From an uncultured Acidiphilium sp. (lineage in GTDB: Bacteria; Bacillota; Clostridia; Christensenellales; Borkfalkiaceae), in contig CABUWK010000001.1 in the NCBI GenBank assembly GCA_902495325.1, positions 62,001 through 126,000 of the forward strand: a DNA stretch of 64,000 bases, in the 5' to 3' direction. The position numbers and the translations under genes are program-made. Shown one piece after another: positions 17,862 to 25,534 of the stretch. The first letter of the stretch is position 1. Every line of letters starts with the position of its first letter. The notes beneath the pieces were generated by a model. The model worked only from the letters and a program-made list of their open reading frames with translations, was not told where the DNA came from and made no database searches.

Positions 17862-17948
17862 CATACGATGCATTCCCTCCTGTCACCCGTTTTCACATAA
17901 CATAAAAGATCGTAAAATCACTTATAAAACAAGGAAATTTACAACATT

Positions 17949-18269
17949 TTATATGTATATCATCTGACCGGCGTACAATTCGTCGGTCTTATTTTTATTC
18001 ATAAGCGCAAACACCTTTTCCCTGTTTCCGCCGGCGAGACCCCCAAAGGTATCGCCCGGTTTTACGACGTACCGTTCCCCTTCCGCTCTCTCCACGACGA
18101 TCAGTCTGCCCTTTTCCGGCTCTCCAGTAAGCCCGTTGACGGAGATCAGGATCTGCCTTGTGGTATGATACTTTTCCGCGATCCGGTAAAGAGTATCACC
18201 CTCTTCCACCCGATACACAAACACCTTCAGAAAGCGGTCGATGCCGCATAATTTCAATTCGTCGTTCAT
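17949..18269 (-). CDS. Small protein with two LysM-type domains
   Basis: 106 residues with no signal peptide. Two LysM-like motifs: YRVEEGDTLYRIAEKYHTT (about 21-39) with a matching LIVVERA end, and YVVKPGDTFGGLAGGN (about 67-82) ending in LYAGQMIYI. LysM domains bind peptidoglycan; leaderless two-LysM proteins in spore-formers are often spore-coat or cortex proteins (SafA/SpoVID-like), which is an inference here. The ATG at 18269 is preferred over longer frames, which would reach into the divergent gene. It is head-to-head with the SpoVB-like gene, and the region between carries sporulation-promoter-like CATATATT but no clear sigma-A promoter. Confidence 0.7.
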   Translation of the reverse strand: MNDELKLCGIDRFLKVFVYRVEEGDTLYRIAEKYHTTRQILISVNGLTGEPEKGRLIVVERAEGERYVVKPGDTFGGLAGGNREKVFALMNKNKTDELYAGQMIYI

Positions 18270-18328
18270 AGTTTCAATATATGCGTAATAAAAATAAAAT
18301 AGAATCGATCGAAAGGCGGACAAAACTT

Positions 18329-19891
18329 ATGAATACGACGATAGGCAAAACGGTTTTTACGGTAACGGCTTTTTCCTTTGCGGAGCGATTTCTCGGTTTT
18401 ATATATCGGGTTTTTCTCTCGCGAACGCTCGGTGCGGAAGGTCTCGGTATTTATCAGATCACCCTTTCCGTTCTCGGACTTTTTATGACGATAACCTCGT
18501 CGGGCGTGCCGATCACCGTTTCCCGCATCATGACAAAACATAAAGCGGAAGGGCGTTCGGATCGGGACGGTGCCGTCGTTTCTTCCGGGATCCTGATCGC
18601 CCTCGCACTGTCCGTTCCGATCACGGCAGCCGTTCTTTTCCGATCCCCGCTCGTGAAAATTCTTTTTTCGGACAATCGCTGTATGACGGCGCTTACCATT
18701 CTGATCCCGGGGCTTATCTTCACGTCCGTTTATGCGGTATTCCGGGGCACGTTCTGGGGAAAGAAGCAATTCCTCACCTATTCCGTTATCGAACTCGCGG
18801 AAGAAGCCGTTATGCTGATCACCGGGATCGTTCTGATCGTTTGCGTAACGGGAAAAGCCGACGGCGTGGAAAAAGCATGTTTTGCCGTTCTCGTTTCCTA
18901 TCTGTTTTCCTTTACGGTATCCGCTCTGATGTATTTTCTCCGGAAAGGAAAACTCTCCCCGCCGGACGGCGAACTGAAACCGCTGATTTCATCGTCCGTT
19001 CCGATCACAACGATGCGCACGTCCACCTCTCTCGTCAATACGCTGATCGCGGTATTGCTTCCCGCAAGACTTATCCGCTACGGCATGGATTCCGCCGCAG
19101 CCGTAAGCGAATTCGGCAAGATTTTCGGCATGGCGTTGCCTCTTATTTTCATTCCGTCCTCGCTGATCGGCTCGATCGCCCTCGTTCTCGTCCCCGAACT
19201 TTCCGAAAACTTTTATTCCGGGAAATTCTTCACCTTACGGAACAATATCGAAAAAGCAACGAAATTCTCCTGCTTTGTCGCCTGTCTCGTCATTCCGATC
19301 TTCTTTTCTTTCGGGAAAGAACTCGGCTATGCGATCTATTCCGACGCCGTCGCGGGGGAATACGTTTCCGTCTCGGCGATCGTCATGTTTCCCCTCTCGA
19401 TCTCCCTTATCACCACAAGCATGCTCAATTCGATGAACAAAGAAAAACAGACGCTCCTGTTTTATGCGTTCGGAGCGTCTGCACTGATTTTGTGCGTTTT
19501 GTTTTTACCGAAGTATTTCGGCGCGAAAAGCCTTGCCTTCGGCATGTTTTTCAGTTTTTCGATTGCAAGCATATGCAATCTCGCCCTTCTTTCGAAAGTC
19601 TGCCCCGAAAAACCGCGGCTGACAAAGTTCCTCGCCGAATCTTTTTTCTTTACGATACCGTGCAGTCTCCTCGGAATTTTTTTGCGGAATCTGCTTACGA
19701 TCCGTCTCGGTTCGTTGCCCGCCCTTCTGATCGGCGCGGCGATCCTCGGCGCGGCGGAGCTGACCGTTTATTCCGTCTTCGGACTGACCGGGCTGGAAGA
19801 CGGCTCGCCCTTCGTTACCCGTTCGTCTAAAAACGGACGGAAGAAGTTTACGGGATGCAGAACGGAAACAAGAATGAAAACGAGCGCATAA
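18329..19891 (+). CDS. SpoVB/MurJ-like polysaccharide flippase
   Basis: 520 residues with about 14 transmembrane helices of the MATE/MOP flippase superfamily. The first helix RFLGFIYRVFLSRTLGAEGLGIYQ is the hallmark of the SpoVB/PST clade (RxxG...R..GaeG.G.Y). SpoVB-type proteins transport lipid-linked precursors for spore cortex or cell wall. The ATG at 18329 is chosen because AAAGGCGG lies upstream; an ATG at 18281 lacks one. The last 124 bases overlap the 3' end of the opposing ECF gene; the tail beyond about residue 490 is polar and may be unimportant. SpoVB versus another MOP member is not settled. Confidence 0.82.
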   Translation: MNTTIGKTVFTVTAFSFAERFLGFIYRVFLSRTLGAEGLGIYQITLSVLGLFMTITSSGVPITVSRIMTKHKAEGRSDRDGAVVSSGILIALALSVPITAAVLFRSPLVKILFSDNRCMTALTILIPGLIFTSVYAVFRGTFWGKKQFLTYSVIELAEEAVMLITGIVLIVCVTGKADGVEKACFAVLVSYLFSFTVSALMYFLRKGKLSPPDGELKPLISSSVPITTMRTSTSLVNTLIAVLLPARLIRYGMDSAAAVSEFGKIFGMALPLIFIPSSLIGSIALVLVPELSENFYSGKFFTLRNNIEKATKFSCFVACLVIPIFFSFGKELGYAIYSDAVAGEYVSVSAIVMFPLSISLITTSMLNSMNKEKQTLLFYAFGASALILCVLFLPKYFGAKSLAFGMFFSFSIASICNLALLSKVCPEKPRLTKFLAESFFFTIPCSLLGIFLRNLLTIRLGSLPALLIGAAILGAAELTVYSVFGLTGLEDGSPFVTRSSKNGRKKFTGCRTETRMKTSA

Positions 19892-20490
19892 TTGGCAACG
19901 CTGTTCCAGATCTGCCCTTTGAAAATGAGACGATAGCACAAGTAAACGAAAAAGGTCACGTTGCCGCCGAAACGGGATTCGGCATACTCGATGACCGTTT
20001 TGGAAAAGGCGTGCTTATTATAAAAATAGAAACCTGTGCTGTTGATCCCGATTGTACAAACAAGAAAAGTTGCCAGACATATCAGAGCGAGTTTCGCATA
20101 AACGCCCCCGCGGGAACGAAATGGAAGCCCGTGATACATAAGCCCGGAAAGAAGGGCGACCATTCCCGTGGAAATACCGACCCACGGCATATAAAAATAG
20201 CCGAAACTCTGGATCAGATATCCGACAAGATCTCCGACCATACAGGCAACAAACCCGCTGCCCCCGCCGATAAAGATACCCGTCAGAACGGAAAACGCGA
20301 GCGTGCAGGAGAACTGCGTGTCTAAAAAGCGGAATTCAAGCATGTTCGTCACGACAGAAAAAGCCGCAAAAACTGCGATAAACGCTACCTTTTTCCCGGA
20401 CGACATCTTTTGTACCGCCGGCGAAAAGAAGAATGAACGAAGGGAAAACTTTTCCCTTTCTTTCTCGGAATCGACAAGATTTACCGACAT
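19768..20490 (-). CDS. ECF transporter S component (FolT-like)
   Basis: 240 residues, five to six transmembrane helices starting after a polar 30-residue tail. The first helix region KKVAFIAVFAAFSVVTNMLEF, then ACMVGDLVGYLIQSFGYFYMPW and GMVALLSGLMYHG, resembles folate-type S components, which bind a vitamin and dock on a shared EcfAAT module not seen here. The ATG at 20490 has a strong GGGAGG 7 nt upstream; the open frame that continues upstream to 20889 is a chance extension through the leader RNA. The transcript carries a strong terminator just before the gene. The final 124 bases overlap the SpoVB-like gene on the other strand. Vitamin specificity is not determined. Confidence 0.82.
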   Translation of the reverse strand: MSVNLVDSEKEREKFSLRSFFFSPAVQKMSSGKKVAFIAVFAAFSVVTNMLEFRFLDTQFSCTLAFSVLTGIFIGGGSGFVACMVGDLVGYLIQSFGYFYMPWVGISTGMVALLSGLMYHGLPFRSRGGVYAKLALICLATFLVCTIGINSTGFYFYNKHAFSKTVIEYAESRFGGNVTFFVYLCYRLIFKGQIWNSVANYALVFILVSVLHPVNFFRPFLDERVTKGEPSSSPVSPKTE

Positions 20491-20841
20491 AAAAAAACCT
20501 CCCTGAGAAGTGAGAGATCCCTTTTCAAAGATCGGTCGAAAATTCAAAAAGAAAAGGCTTCCGCAAAATGCAGAAACCCTCGCTTGCCCACCTGCCGGCA
20601 ACCTTCCCGCCGACAAACGCCAAGCCTTACAAAACCTTCTTCCGGTATTTGCATTGGATGCGCCAAAAAATCGTAAGGGATTCCCTCTCTTCCCGACCGG
20701 ATTCCGATTTAAGCAAACGATCGGTTTTGCGAGACCCTTTTCGTACACGGTCAACATCCCGTTCCGTGTCACTTGCGCCGTACGACCTGTCAATTTATTT
20801 GCCGAACGACTAACGCTTTTTGAGCTACTCTGCTTTTCTCG
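20491..20841 (-). ncRNA. Candidate riboswitch leader of the ECF S component gene
   Basis: About 350 nt between a consensus promoter and the gene. On the RNA there is a nested structure at about 20583-20625: a GCTTG/CAAGC outer pair enclosing a 7-bp hairpin TGTCGGC-GCCGGCA. A 10-bp terminator follows at 20546-20578 and then the ribosome site. A vitamin transporter gene behind such a leader suggests ligand-controlled termination. The first 60 nt contain GAGTAG and GCGTTA, faintly like the tetrahydrofolate riboswitch, but its 3' core is not found at the right distance. No TPP, cobalamin or FMN core was seen. Ligand unknown. Confidence 0.5.
20546..20578 (-). terminator. Attenuator terminator before the ECF S component
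   Basis: Minus strand: GGTTTCTGCA and TGCGGAAGCC form a 10-bp stem (two G-U pairs) with a 3-nt loop, followed by TTTTCTTTTT. It stands about 55 nt before the start codon and after the promoter, so it must be bypassed for expression. Confidence 0.75.
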
Positions 20842-20847
20842 ACAGTT

Positions 20848-20876
20848 ATTATACACCGCCGCGACTCCGATGTCAA
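20848..20876 (-). promoter_or_regulatory. Consensus sigma-A promoter of the ECF leader
   Basis: TTGACA (20871-20876), 17-bp spacer, TATAAT (20848-20853) on the minus strand, exact consensus. Predicted start near 20841. Confidence 0.85.
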
Positions 20877-20990
20877 ACGATTTGAACACGAAAATTATCC
20901 CTACGGCAATTTATCTTCCTTCTGCGACCGCCCGCCCCGGTATTTCGCCCGTGAAGGCATAAATTTTCGCCGGAAAAGCATATTAAGCGT

Positions 20991-21677
20991 ATGCTGATCA
21001 TTTTCATACGTGCCGTGGTCACGTTTTTAACCCTGCTCATCGTGCTCCGCCTGATGGGAAAACGTCAGATCGGCGAAATGCAACCCTTTGAACTCGTTAT
21101 CACCCTGCTGATCGCCGAGCTTGCCTGCATCCCCATGGCAGACGTCTCCGTCCCTCTTGTCTACGGGATCGCGGCGATCGTCGCGATGTTCGTCCTTCAT
21201 CAGCTCATCTCCGTTGCGGAACAGCTTTCCCAACCCTTCAAAAAAATCGTAAGCGGCAAGCCCGCACTCGTCCTCACGAAAACGGGAGTCGATTTCCGGG
21301 AACTGAAAAAAAACAATATGGGCGTGGAAGATCTGATCGAATCCATGCGTTCGGCGGGATATTTTTCTCTTTCCGACCTCGATTACGCCATTTTCGAATC
21401 AAACGGAAAACTTTCCGCCATGGAAAAACAGGAAAAAAGCGAAAAGAAAGGTTCTCTGCCCGTCCTTCTGATCGGAGACGGCAAACTGAACGAAAAAAAC
21501 AGAACGCTTGCGGGGATCGGCTACGACGATATCTCAGCCATGCTGAAAAAACATAACGTGCCTTCCGTCAGAAAAACCGGCGTGATGACGGTGGACGGAA
21601 ACGGCGAAGTCTACCTGCAGGCATTCGGCAAAGAAGCCGTGACAGACCGTTTTTCGTTCCGGGAGGCAAAATGGTAA
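20991..21677 (+). CDS. DUF421 (YetF-like) membrane protein
   Basis: 228 residues. Three transmembrane helices in the first 80 residues, including LRLMGKRQIGEMQPFELVITLLIAELA, the defining segment of the DUF421/YetF family, then a cytoplasmic domain of two small alpha/beta repeats (KPALVLTKTGVDF..., GSLPVLLIGDGKL...). Members in spore-formers are linked to sporulation or stress but have no known activity. No strong ribosome site precedes the ATG. Overlaps the DUF4363 gene by 7 nt, the usual pairing. Confidence 0.88.
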   Translation: MLIIFIRAVVTFLTLLIVLRLMGKRQIGEMQPFELVITLLIAELACIPMADVSVPLVYGIAAIVAMFVLHQLISVAEQLSQPFKKIVSGKPALVLTKTGVDFRELKKNNMGVEDLIESMRSAGYFSLSDLDYAIFESNGKLSAMEKQEKSEKKGSLPVLLIGDGKLNEKNRTLAGIGYDDISAMLKKHNVPSVRKTGVMTVDGNGEVYLQAFGKEAVTDRFSFREAKW

Positions 21678-22048
21678 AATCGATCGTCTCTTCCCTGATC
21701 GCCCTTGCGATCCTGTTCGCCGGCGCGTTCTACGAACAGCGTTATATCAAAAAAACCTTCCGGGAGATCCACGACCGTTTCGATATCGTTTACGAAAAGC
21801 TGAATGACGAAACGATCGCCGACGGCGACGTGGAATACGCCTACCGCTTCTGGCTCGAAAAAAAGAAACAGCTTCACATGTTTATCCCACACAACGAGAT
21901 CAAAGAATTCGACCTGTGGATCGGAGAATCTTTCGTTTATGTATACGACAAGAACTACGAAGAAGCGAAAGCGAAGATGATCGTCGTTCTTCACCTGGCG
22001 GAAGAGATCCCGAAAACCTTCTCGATCCGCCCGGAGAACATCTTTTAA
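21671..22048 (+). CDS. DUF4363 family protein
   Basis: 125 residues: one N-terminal membrane helix (SIVSSLIALAILFAGAF) and an extracytoplasmic or exposed helical domain with FWLEKKKQLHMFIPHNEIKEFD, matching DUF4363, which commonly follows DUF421 genes. The ATG lies inside the end of the DUF421 gene (ATGGTAA). Function unknown; probably partners the DUF421 protein in the membrane. The 100 bases after it are AT-rich with two copies of CTTATATTTT and no gene. Confidence 0.8.
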   Translation: MVKSIVSSLIALAILFAGAFYEQRYIKKTFREIHDRFDIVYEKLNDETIADGDVEYAYRFWLEKKKQLHMFIPHNEIKEFDLWIGESFVYVYDKNYEEAKAKMIVVLHLAEEIPKTFSIRPENIF

Positions 22049-22147
22049 AAAAATCTTATATTTTTCGATAACTTCTTATATTTTCAATTGTTTTACGATA
22101 TTTGAAACCCGGAGTAACAGCAAATATTTACCCCTTTAAAAAACAAC

Positions 22148-22182
22148 AAAAAGAACCGACCTGTTTACGGTCGGTTCTTTTT
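22148..22182 (-). terminator. Terminator of rnpB
   Basis: AAGAACCGACC (22151-22161) and GGTCGGTTCTT (22169-22179), an 11-bp perfect stem with a 7-nt loop. A-tracts on one side and T-tracts on the other let it act both ways, also for the DUF421-DUF4363 unit. Confidence 0.85.
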
Positions 22183-22183
22183 G

Positions 22184-22526
22184 TATCGAGTCGGTCTGTA
22201 AGCCGAGTTCTGTCATTGAATACGGTTATCTATCTACGCTTGCCGTTGCCGGCAAGCTCAAGCGACGTTTTGCGAACAGCCCCGACTGGCTATCTTACGG
22301 ACTGTTCCTATCTTGCTCCGGATGGGGTTTACACAGCGCGCCGCGTCTCCGTAGCGCCGGTGAGCTCTTACCTCGCCTTTTCATCCTTACGTTCTCTCGA
22401 ACGCGGTAATTTTCTGTTGCACTTTCCTTAAAGTCACCTTCACCGTCCGTTAGGCGGCATCCTGCCATATGGAGCTCGGACTTTCCTCGTGAAATTTCTT
22501 TCCCGCAACCGTACAACCGACTCGAC
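22184..22526 (-). ncRNA. rnpB: RNase P RNA, type A-like
   Basis: The RNA on the minus strand carries the universal core: GAGGAAAGTCCGAGCTCC near the 5' end, GGTAAGAGCTCACC in the middle, and AGAACTCGGCTTACAGACC at the 3' end, where GTCGAG and CTCGAT-side sequences pair as P1. Length about 343 nt. It is the catalytic RNA that matures tRNA 5' ends together with RnpA. It stands alone with its own promoter and terminator. The ends are taken from the P1 helix and the promoter position, so they are accurate to a few bases. Confidence 0.95.
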
Positions 22527-22533
22527 ATTCTTT

Positions 22534-22562
22534 ATTATATCACTTTTTCCTCTCTTTGTCCA
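22534..22562 (-). promoter_or_regulatory. Sigma-A promoter of rnpB
   Basis: Minus-strand TGGACA (22557-22562), 17-bp spacer, TATAAT (22534-22539). The predicted start agrees with the 5' end of the RNA. Confidence 0.8.
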
Positions 22563-22710
22563 TTCTTTTGCGCCCGAAATCGGATGAGCGTTAATTTTTC
22601 CGTAAAATTTGTCTGTTAAAAAAGAGGATCGGCTTTCCGCTATGTGGGGCGAACCGTGTCGTAATTTGCCGGAAAAGGTCGTTTTATGTTTCCCGTGAAA
22701 CGTGAAACAC

Positions 22711-22748
22711 AAAAAAAACGGAGAACCCGTTTTCCCCGGGATCTCCGT
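22711..22748 (-). terminator. Terminator of the sugar-utilisation operon
   Basis: ACGGAGA/TCTCCGT outer stem and CCCG/CGGG inner stem, followed on the minus strand by eight T. It lies about 95 nt past the aldolase stop. The rest of 22563-22843 holds no gene. Confidence 0.8.
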
Positions 22749-22843
22749 AATCTTTCCGATCGGGCCACGCTGAAATCGTTACCTATCGCGATAAACACTC
22801 AGATTCAGCCTTCTGCCGACTATTTTATTTTACGCCCTGCGGA

Positions 22844-23680
22844 TCAATATTTATTCGTCGAACCGAACAGTTCCATTTTGTGTTTCACGGCTTCTTTGAT
22901 CGCACGCTTCTTCACTTCTCTCGTGGTCAGGTAATCGAGCCCCGCTTCCGAAGCGAGCTTCATCGCCGTGGACCCGGCAATGCAGAGATCGGTGAAAATA
23001 TTGACTTTCGCAATACCGTTTTTGATCGTGTTACGGAAATCTTCATCCGAAAGACCGCTTCCCCCGTGCAGAACGAGAGGGGTCGTTACCGTCATGGCAA
23101 TTTCATGCAGACGATTGATATCGAGCTTCGGTTTCGTTTTGTATGCGCCGTGCGCCGTACCGATCGCGACAGCCAAGGCGTCTACCCCGGTCGCTTTGAT
23201 ATAATCGAAAGCTTCCTTCGGCGTGGTATATTCGTCCGTATCGCTGTTATCCCCCGTGGCGGCAAGACCTACGTGTCCGATTTCGCCTTCGACCGACGCG
23301 CCGAACGCGTGGGCGATTTTAACCATTTCGTTCGTATTCCTGATGTTCTCTTCCCATTCGTAAGCCGAACCGTCGAACATAACGCTGGAAAAACCGAGTT
23401 TCAATGCCTCGATACAGCGATTGAAAGTAAGCCCGTGATCGAGATGAACGACGACGGGAACGCTTGCCCGCTTTGCCGCGGCGATAATTCCGGGAGCGAT
23501 AAGCTTCAGCTCGCCGTGCGGAAGGAGAACTTCCGCGGTTCCGATCACGATCGGACTTCTGAGTTCTTCTGCTGCTTCGATTGCGGCATCGAGCATGTCC
23601 GAATCGGTCGTGTTGAACAACCCGACCGCATATTGTTTCTTTTGTGCGTCTTTTAAAACGTCGTTTAACGTAACAAGCAT
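22844..23680 (-). CDS. Class II ketose-bisphosphate aldolase (FBA/tagatose type)
   Basis: 278 residues. Catalytic Asp81 and zinc His82 in HLDHG, a Glu region EGEIGHVG (131-138), zinc His178 and His205 with HGGSGLS. Class II aldolases cleave ketose-1-phosphates or -1,6-bisphosphates to DHAP and an aldehyde. With an isomerase and a kinase next to it, the likely substrate is the phosphorylated ketose made by them. GGAGG lies 11 nt before the ATG, and the isomerase stop is 6 nt upstream. Glycolytic fructose-bisphosphate aldolase cannot be excluded, but the operon favours a dedicated catabolic role. Confidence 0.88.
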   Translation of the reverse strand: MLVTLNDVLKDAQKKQYAVGLFNTTDSDMLDAAIEAAEELRSPIVIGTAEVLLPHGELKLIAPGIIAAAKRASVPVVVHLDHGLTFNRCIEALKLGFSSVMFDGSAYEWEENIRNTNEMVKIAHAFGASVEGEIGHVGLAATGDNSDTDEYTTPKEAFDYIKATGVDALAVAIGTAHGAYKTKPKLDINRLHEIAMTVTTPLVLHGGSGLSDEDFRNTIKNGIAKVNIFTDLCIAGSTAMKLASEAGLDYLTTREVKKRAIKEAVKHKMELFGSTNKY

Positions 23681-23686
23681 GTATGA

Positions 23687-24223
23687 TCAATCCTCCACTT
23701 TGGGTGCTCTTACAATGTTTTTATCGGTGAAAATATCCGTTTCGTCCGTACTGTGCGTCGAAAACTCGGAAACGACCGCACCGTCTTTTCCGCCCTGAAA
23801 CCAATGTTTCGTTTCGGGCATGATCGTATACTGTTCGCCCGGGCGAAGAACGATCTCGTGAAAAACGGTAACGTCCGTCGGCGGAAGTTTCGCTTTGATA
23901 TCTTTTTTATCTCCTTCGCCGAAAACGTAAAGATAAACCTCGCCGGCACGGCAACGGAAGGTCTCTTCCTTGCCCGGTTTTCCGTAAGAAGGAATGTGCC
24001 AGTGTTCGGGGCACGTCTGATAGGGCAAAAGAACCATTTCCTTTGCGCAGACCCTGTCCGTGTTGACATAAGTCAAAAGCTGAAGTCCCACGCTGTCAAG
24101 TTTCCCGAGCCCGAAATCGGCGACTTCGATTTTCCCTTTTTCTTCTTCGGTAATGCGGATGGAAGCTTTTTCGAAAGCCTCGATCGTTTTTGCCGCATGC
24201 AGTTCGTATTCCTTTTTCGTCAT
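23687..24223 (-). CDS. Cupin-type D-lyxose/D-mannose isomerase (YdaE-like)
   Basis: 178 residues of the cupin sugar isomerase family. Metal ligands are visible as H74-x-H76 in CPEHWH, E87 in GKEETFRC, and H140 in PETKHWF. Such enzymes interconvert D-lyxose and D-xylulose, and D-mannose and D-fructose. It lies between the kinase and the aldolase, fitting an isomerase-kinase-aldolase route. A ribosome site AGGAG is 12 nt upstream. The natural sugar is not known. Confidence 0.8.
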   Translation of the reverse strand: MTKKEYELHAAKTIEAFEKASIRITEEEKGKIEVADFGLGKLDSVGLQLLTYVNTDRVCAKEMVLLPYQTCPEHWHIPSYGKPGKEETFRCRAGEVYLYVFGEGDKKDIKAKLPPTDVTVFHEIVLRPGEQYTIMPETKHWFQGGKDGAVVSEFSTHSTDETDIFTDKNIVRAPKVED

Positions 24224-24307
24224 GACAATCTGTCTCTCCTATAAAATCATAAAACAAATCAAAATGCTTTATTTTATCTTGTTTTTTATAAACTTTTCCG
24301 AAACGCG

Positions 24308-25315
24308 TCAAAGTGTTTTTCTTCTGAATTGTTTTTCAACCGCAAGCGTTTCGGATAAAGAACGCGCCCCGCCGATCGAATCGGGGGAGCTTAAATTACA
24401 TACCGCCGCACACGAGGCGAGTTCCAAAGCTTTTTTCAAAGGCATGTCCGTAAGGAAAGCGTACAGCATGCCCGCGCAGAACGCATCGCCCGCACCGACC
24501 GCACCCGAAATATACCCTTTCGGAAGGTCGAGCGAAGGAACGACGGCATACTCGCCGTTTTCGCCGAGCGCAACGCCGACTTCGGGACAATGCACGGACA
24601 CGACCCGTTTTACCCCGAGTTCTTTCAGTTTTTCGCACGCCTGTTTCATGGCGGAAAGATCGACCTTATCCCCTTTGCGGATCGCGATCCCCGTCACAAG
24701 GCTCGCCTCCACCTCGTTGATCACGACGTAATCGCAATAACGAAGAGCCGGCACGACGATCTCGCGGAACTTTGCGCCTTCGCCGGACACAACGTCGATC
24801 GACGTCCTGATCCCCTTGTCCTGCACCCGCTTTAAAAGCCGCGCCATTTTCGTTCCGTATTCCTCATCTGGCGCGTCGAGCGCATCGAGCAGAAGCAGAT
24901 AACCGATATGAAAAATATCGCAATCCAGAGAATCGAAATCGATATCATTTTCACTGAACGCCGCACTTGCCGCAGGGGCGGTAAAAAACGTTCTGTCGCC
25001 GTTCGGCAACGTCATCACGTCCGTAAAAGACGTCGCCGAAACGTCGTCTTCCGTGATCCCGGAAATATCGACCCCGTGGGATGAGAGAACTTTTTTGATA
25101 AACGCCCCGTTCTCGTCTTTCCCGAGCCTTGCGATCGCCTTCACTTCGACCCCTTCGGGGTCAAGCGTTTTCAGATCGATTCCCGTATTGGGAACGCTCC
25201 CCCCTACGCCGCGCACGATCTCGCCGATCTTACAGAGCATCCCCGGAGAGGGATACGCGTCGATCCGTTTGATCACGTCGGCAAGCGCGTTGCCCGCAAT
25301 CGTCAGTTTTTTCAT
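24308..25315 (-). CDS. PfkB-family carbohydrate kinase
   Basis: 335 residues, ribokinase/PfkB fold. The C-terminal signature GAVGAGDAFCAG carries the catalytic Asp, and VGGSVPNTG near residue 38 is the sugar-binding Gly-rich region. It phosphorylates a ketose or a nucleoside with ATP; with the downstream isomerase and aldolase a ketose-phosphate is the likely product. The ATG at 25315 fits the family start (KKLTIAGNALAD) and has AAGG upstream. First gene of the operon, read from 25396-25425. Confidence 0.87.
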   Translation of the reverse strand: MKKLTIAGNALADVIKRIDAYPSPGMLCKIGEIVRGVGGSVPNTGIDLKTLDPEGVEVKAIARLGKDENGAFIKKVLSSHGVDISGITEDDVSATSFTDVMTLPNGDRTFFTAPAASAAFSENDIDFDSLDCDIFHIGYLLLLDALDAPDEEYGTKMARLLKRVQDKGIRTSIDVVSGEGAKFREIVVPALRYCDYVVINEVEASLVTGIAIRKGDKVDLSAMKQACEKLKELGVKRVVSVHCPEVGVALGENGEYAVVPSLDLPKGYISGAVGAGDAFCAGMLYAFLTDMPLKKALELASCAAVCNLSSPDSIGGARSLSETLAVEKQFRRKTL

Positions 25316-25395
25316 GGTTTCCGCCTTCGGTCGCCTTTTCTCCTCTGCCCGTAGCAGAGCAAACAAAGAAAAAAGCCCCTTGATTTCTCTCTTCT

Positions 25396-25425
25396 ATTAT
25401 ATCTTCTTTTCCTCGATTTTGTCAA
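25396..25425 (-). promoter_or_regulatory. Promoter of the kinase-isomerase-aldolase operon
   Basis: Minus-strand TTGACA (25420-25425), 18-bp spacer, TATAAT (25396-25401). An operator-like sequence at 25438-25453 sits directly upstream of the -35 box. Confidence 0.8.
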
Positions 25426-25437
25426 CCCGATTTCGGA

Positions 25438-25453
25438 AAATGATATTACATAA
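25438..25453. promoter_or_regulatory. Operator 1 of the GntR/LacI-type regulator (predicted)
   Basis: AAATGATATTACATAA; 13 of 16 bases equal the reverse complement of operator 2 (TTATGATATAACATAA). It lies 13 bp upstream of the operon -35 box. The centre is 44 bp from that of operator 2, about four helical turns, suitable for looping. Confidence 0.5.
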
Positions 25454-25466
25454 TAATCTTATACAC

Positions 25467-25495
25467 TTGACTTTTTACCGATTATGTTATATCAT
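25467..25495 (+). promoter_or_regulatory. Promoter of the sugar-operon regulator
   Basis: TTGACT (25467-25472), 17-bp spacer, TATCAT (25490-25495). The -10 box lies inside operator 2, so the regulator would repress its own gene. Confidence 0.65.
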
Positions 25496-25497
25496 AA
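25482..25497. promoter_or_regulatory. Operator 2 of the GntR/LacI-type regulator (predicted)
   Basis: TTATGTTATATCATAA, a 16-bp nearly perfect palindrome (14 of 16 positions symmetric) covering the -10 box of the regulator promoter. Confidence 0.55.
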
Positions 25498-25534
25498 TAG
25501 CAATAAATATACTTTAATCGGAAAACGACAAACC

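Noticed and set aside
20491..20841. Tetrahydrofolate riboswitch
   Set aside because: Only GAGTAG and GCGTTA words at the 5' end match; the closing GCATCCGCTCC-like part is missing at the expected distance.
20491..20889. N-terminal extension of the ECF S component by 133 residues
   Set aside because: The frame is open by chance, spans the promoter and terminator, and looks unlike protein; a strong ribosome site marks the start at 20490.
20955..20990. Forespore sigma-G promoter for the DUF421 gene
   Set aside because: GCATA-17-CATATTA resembles the consensus, but the -10 box ends 5 nt before the ATG, leaving no room for a transcript start upstream.
22102..22528. Small open frames inside the rnpB region on both strands
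   Set aside because: They lie within the RNase P RNA and lack any protein similarity.
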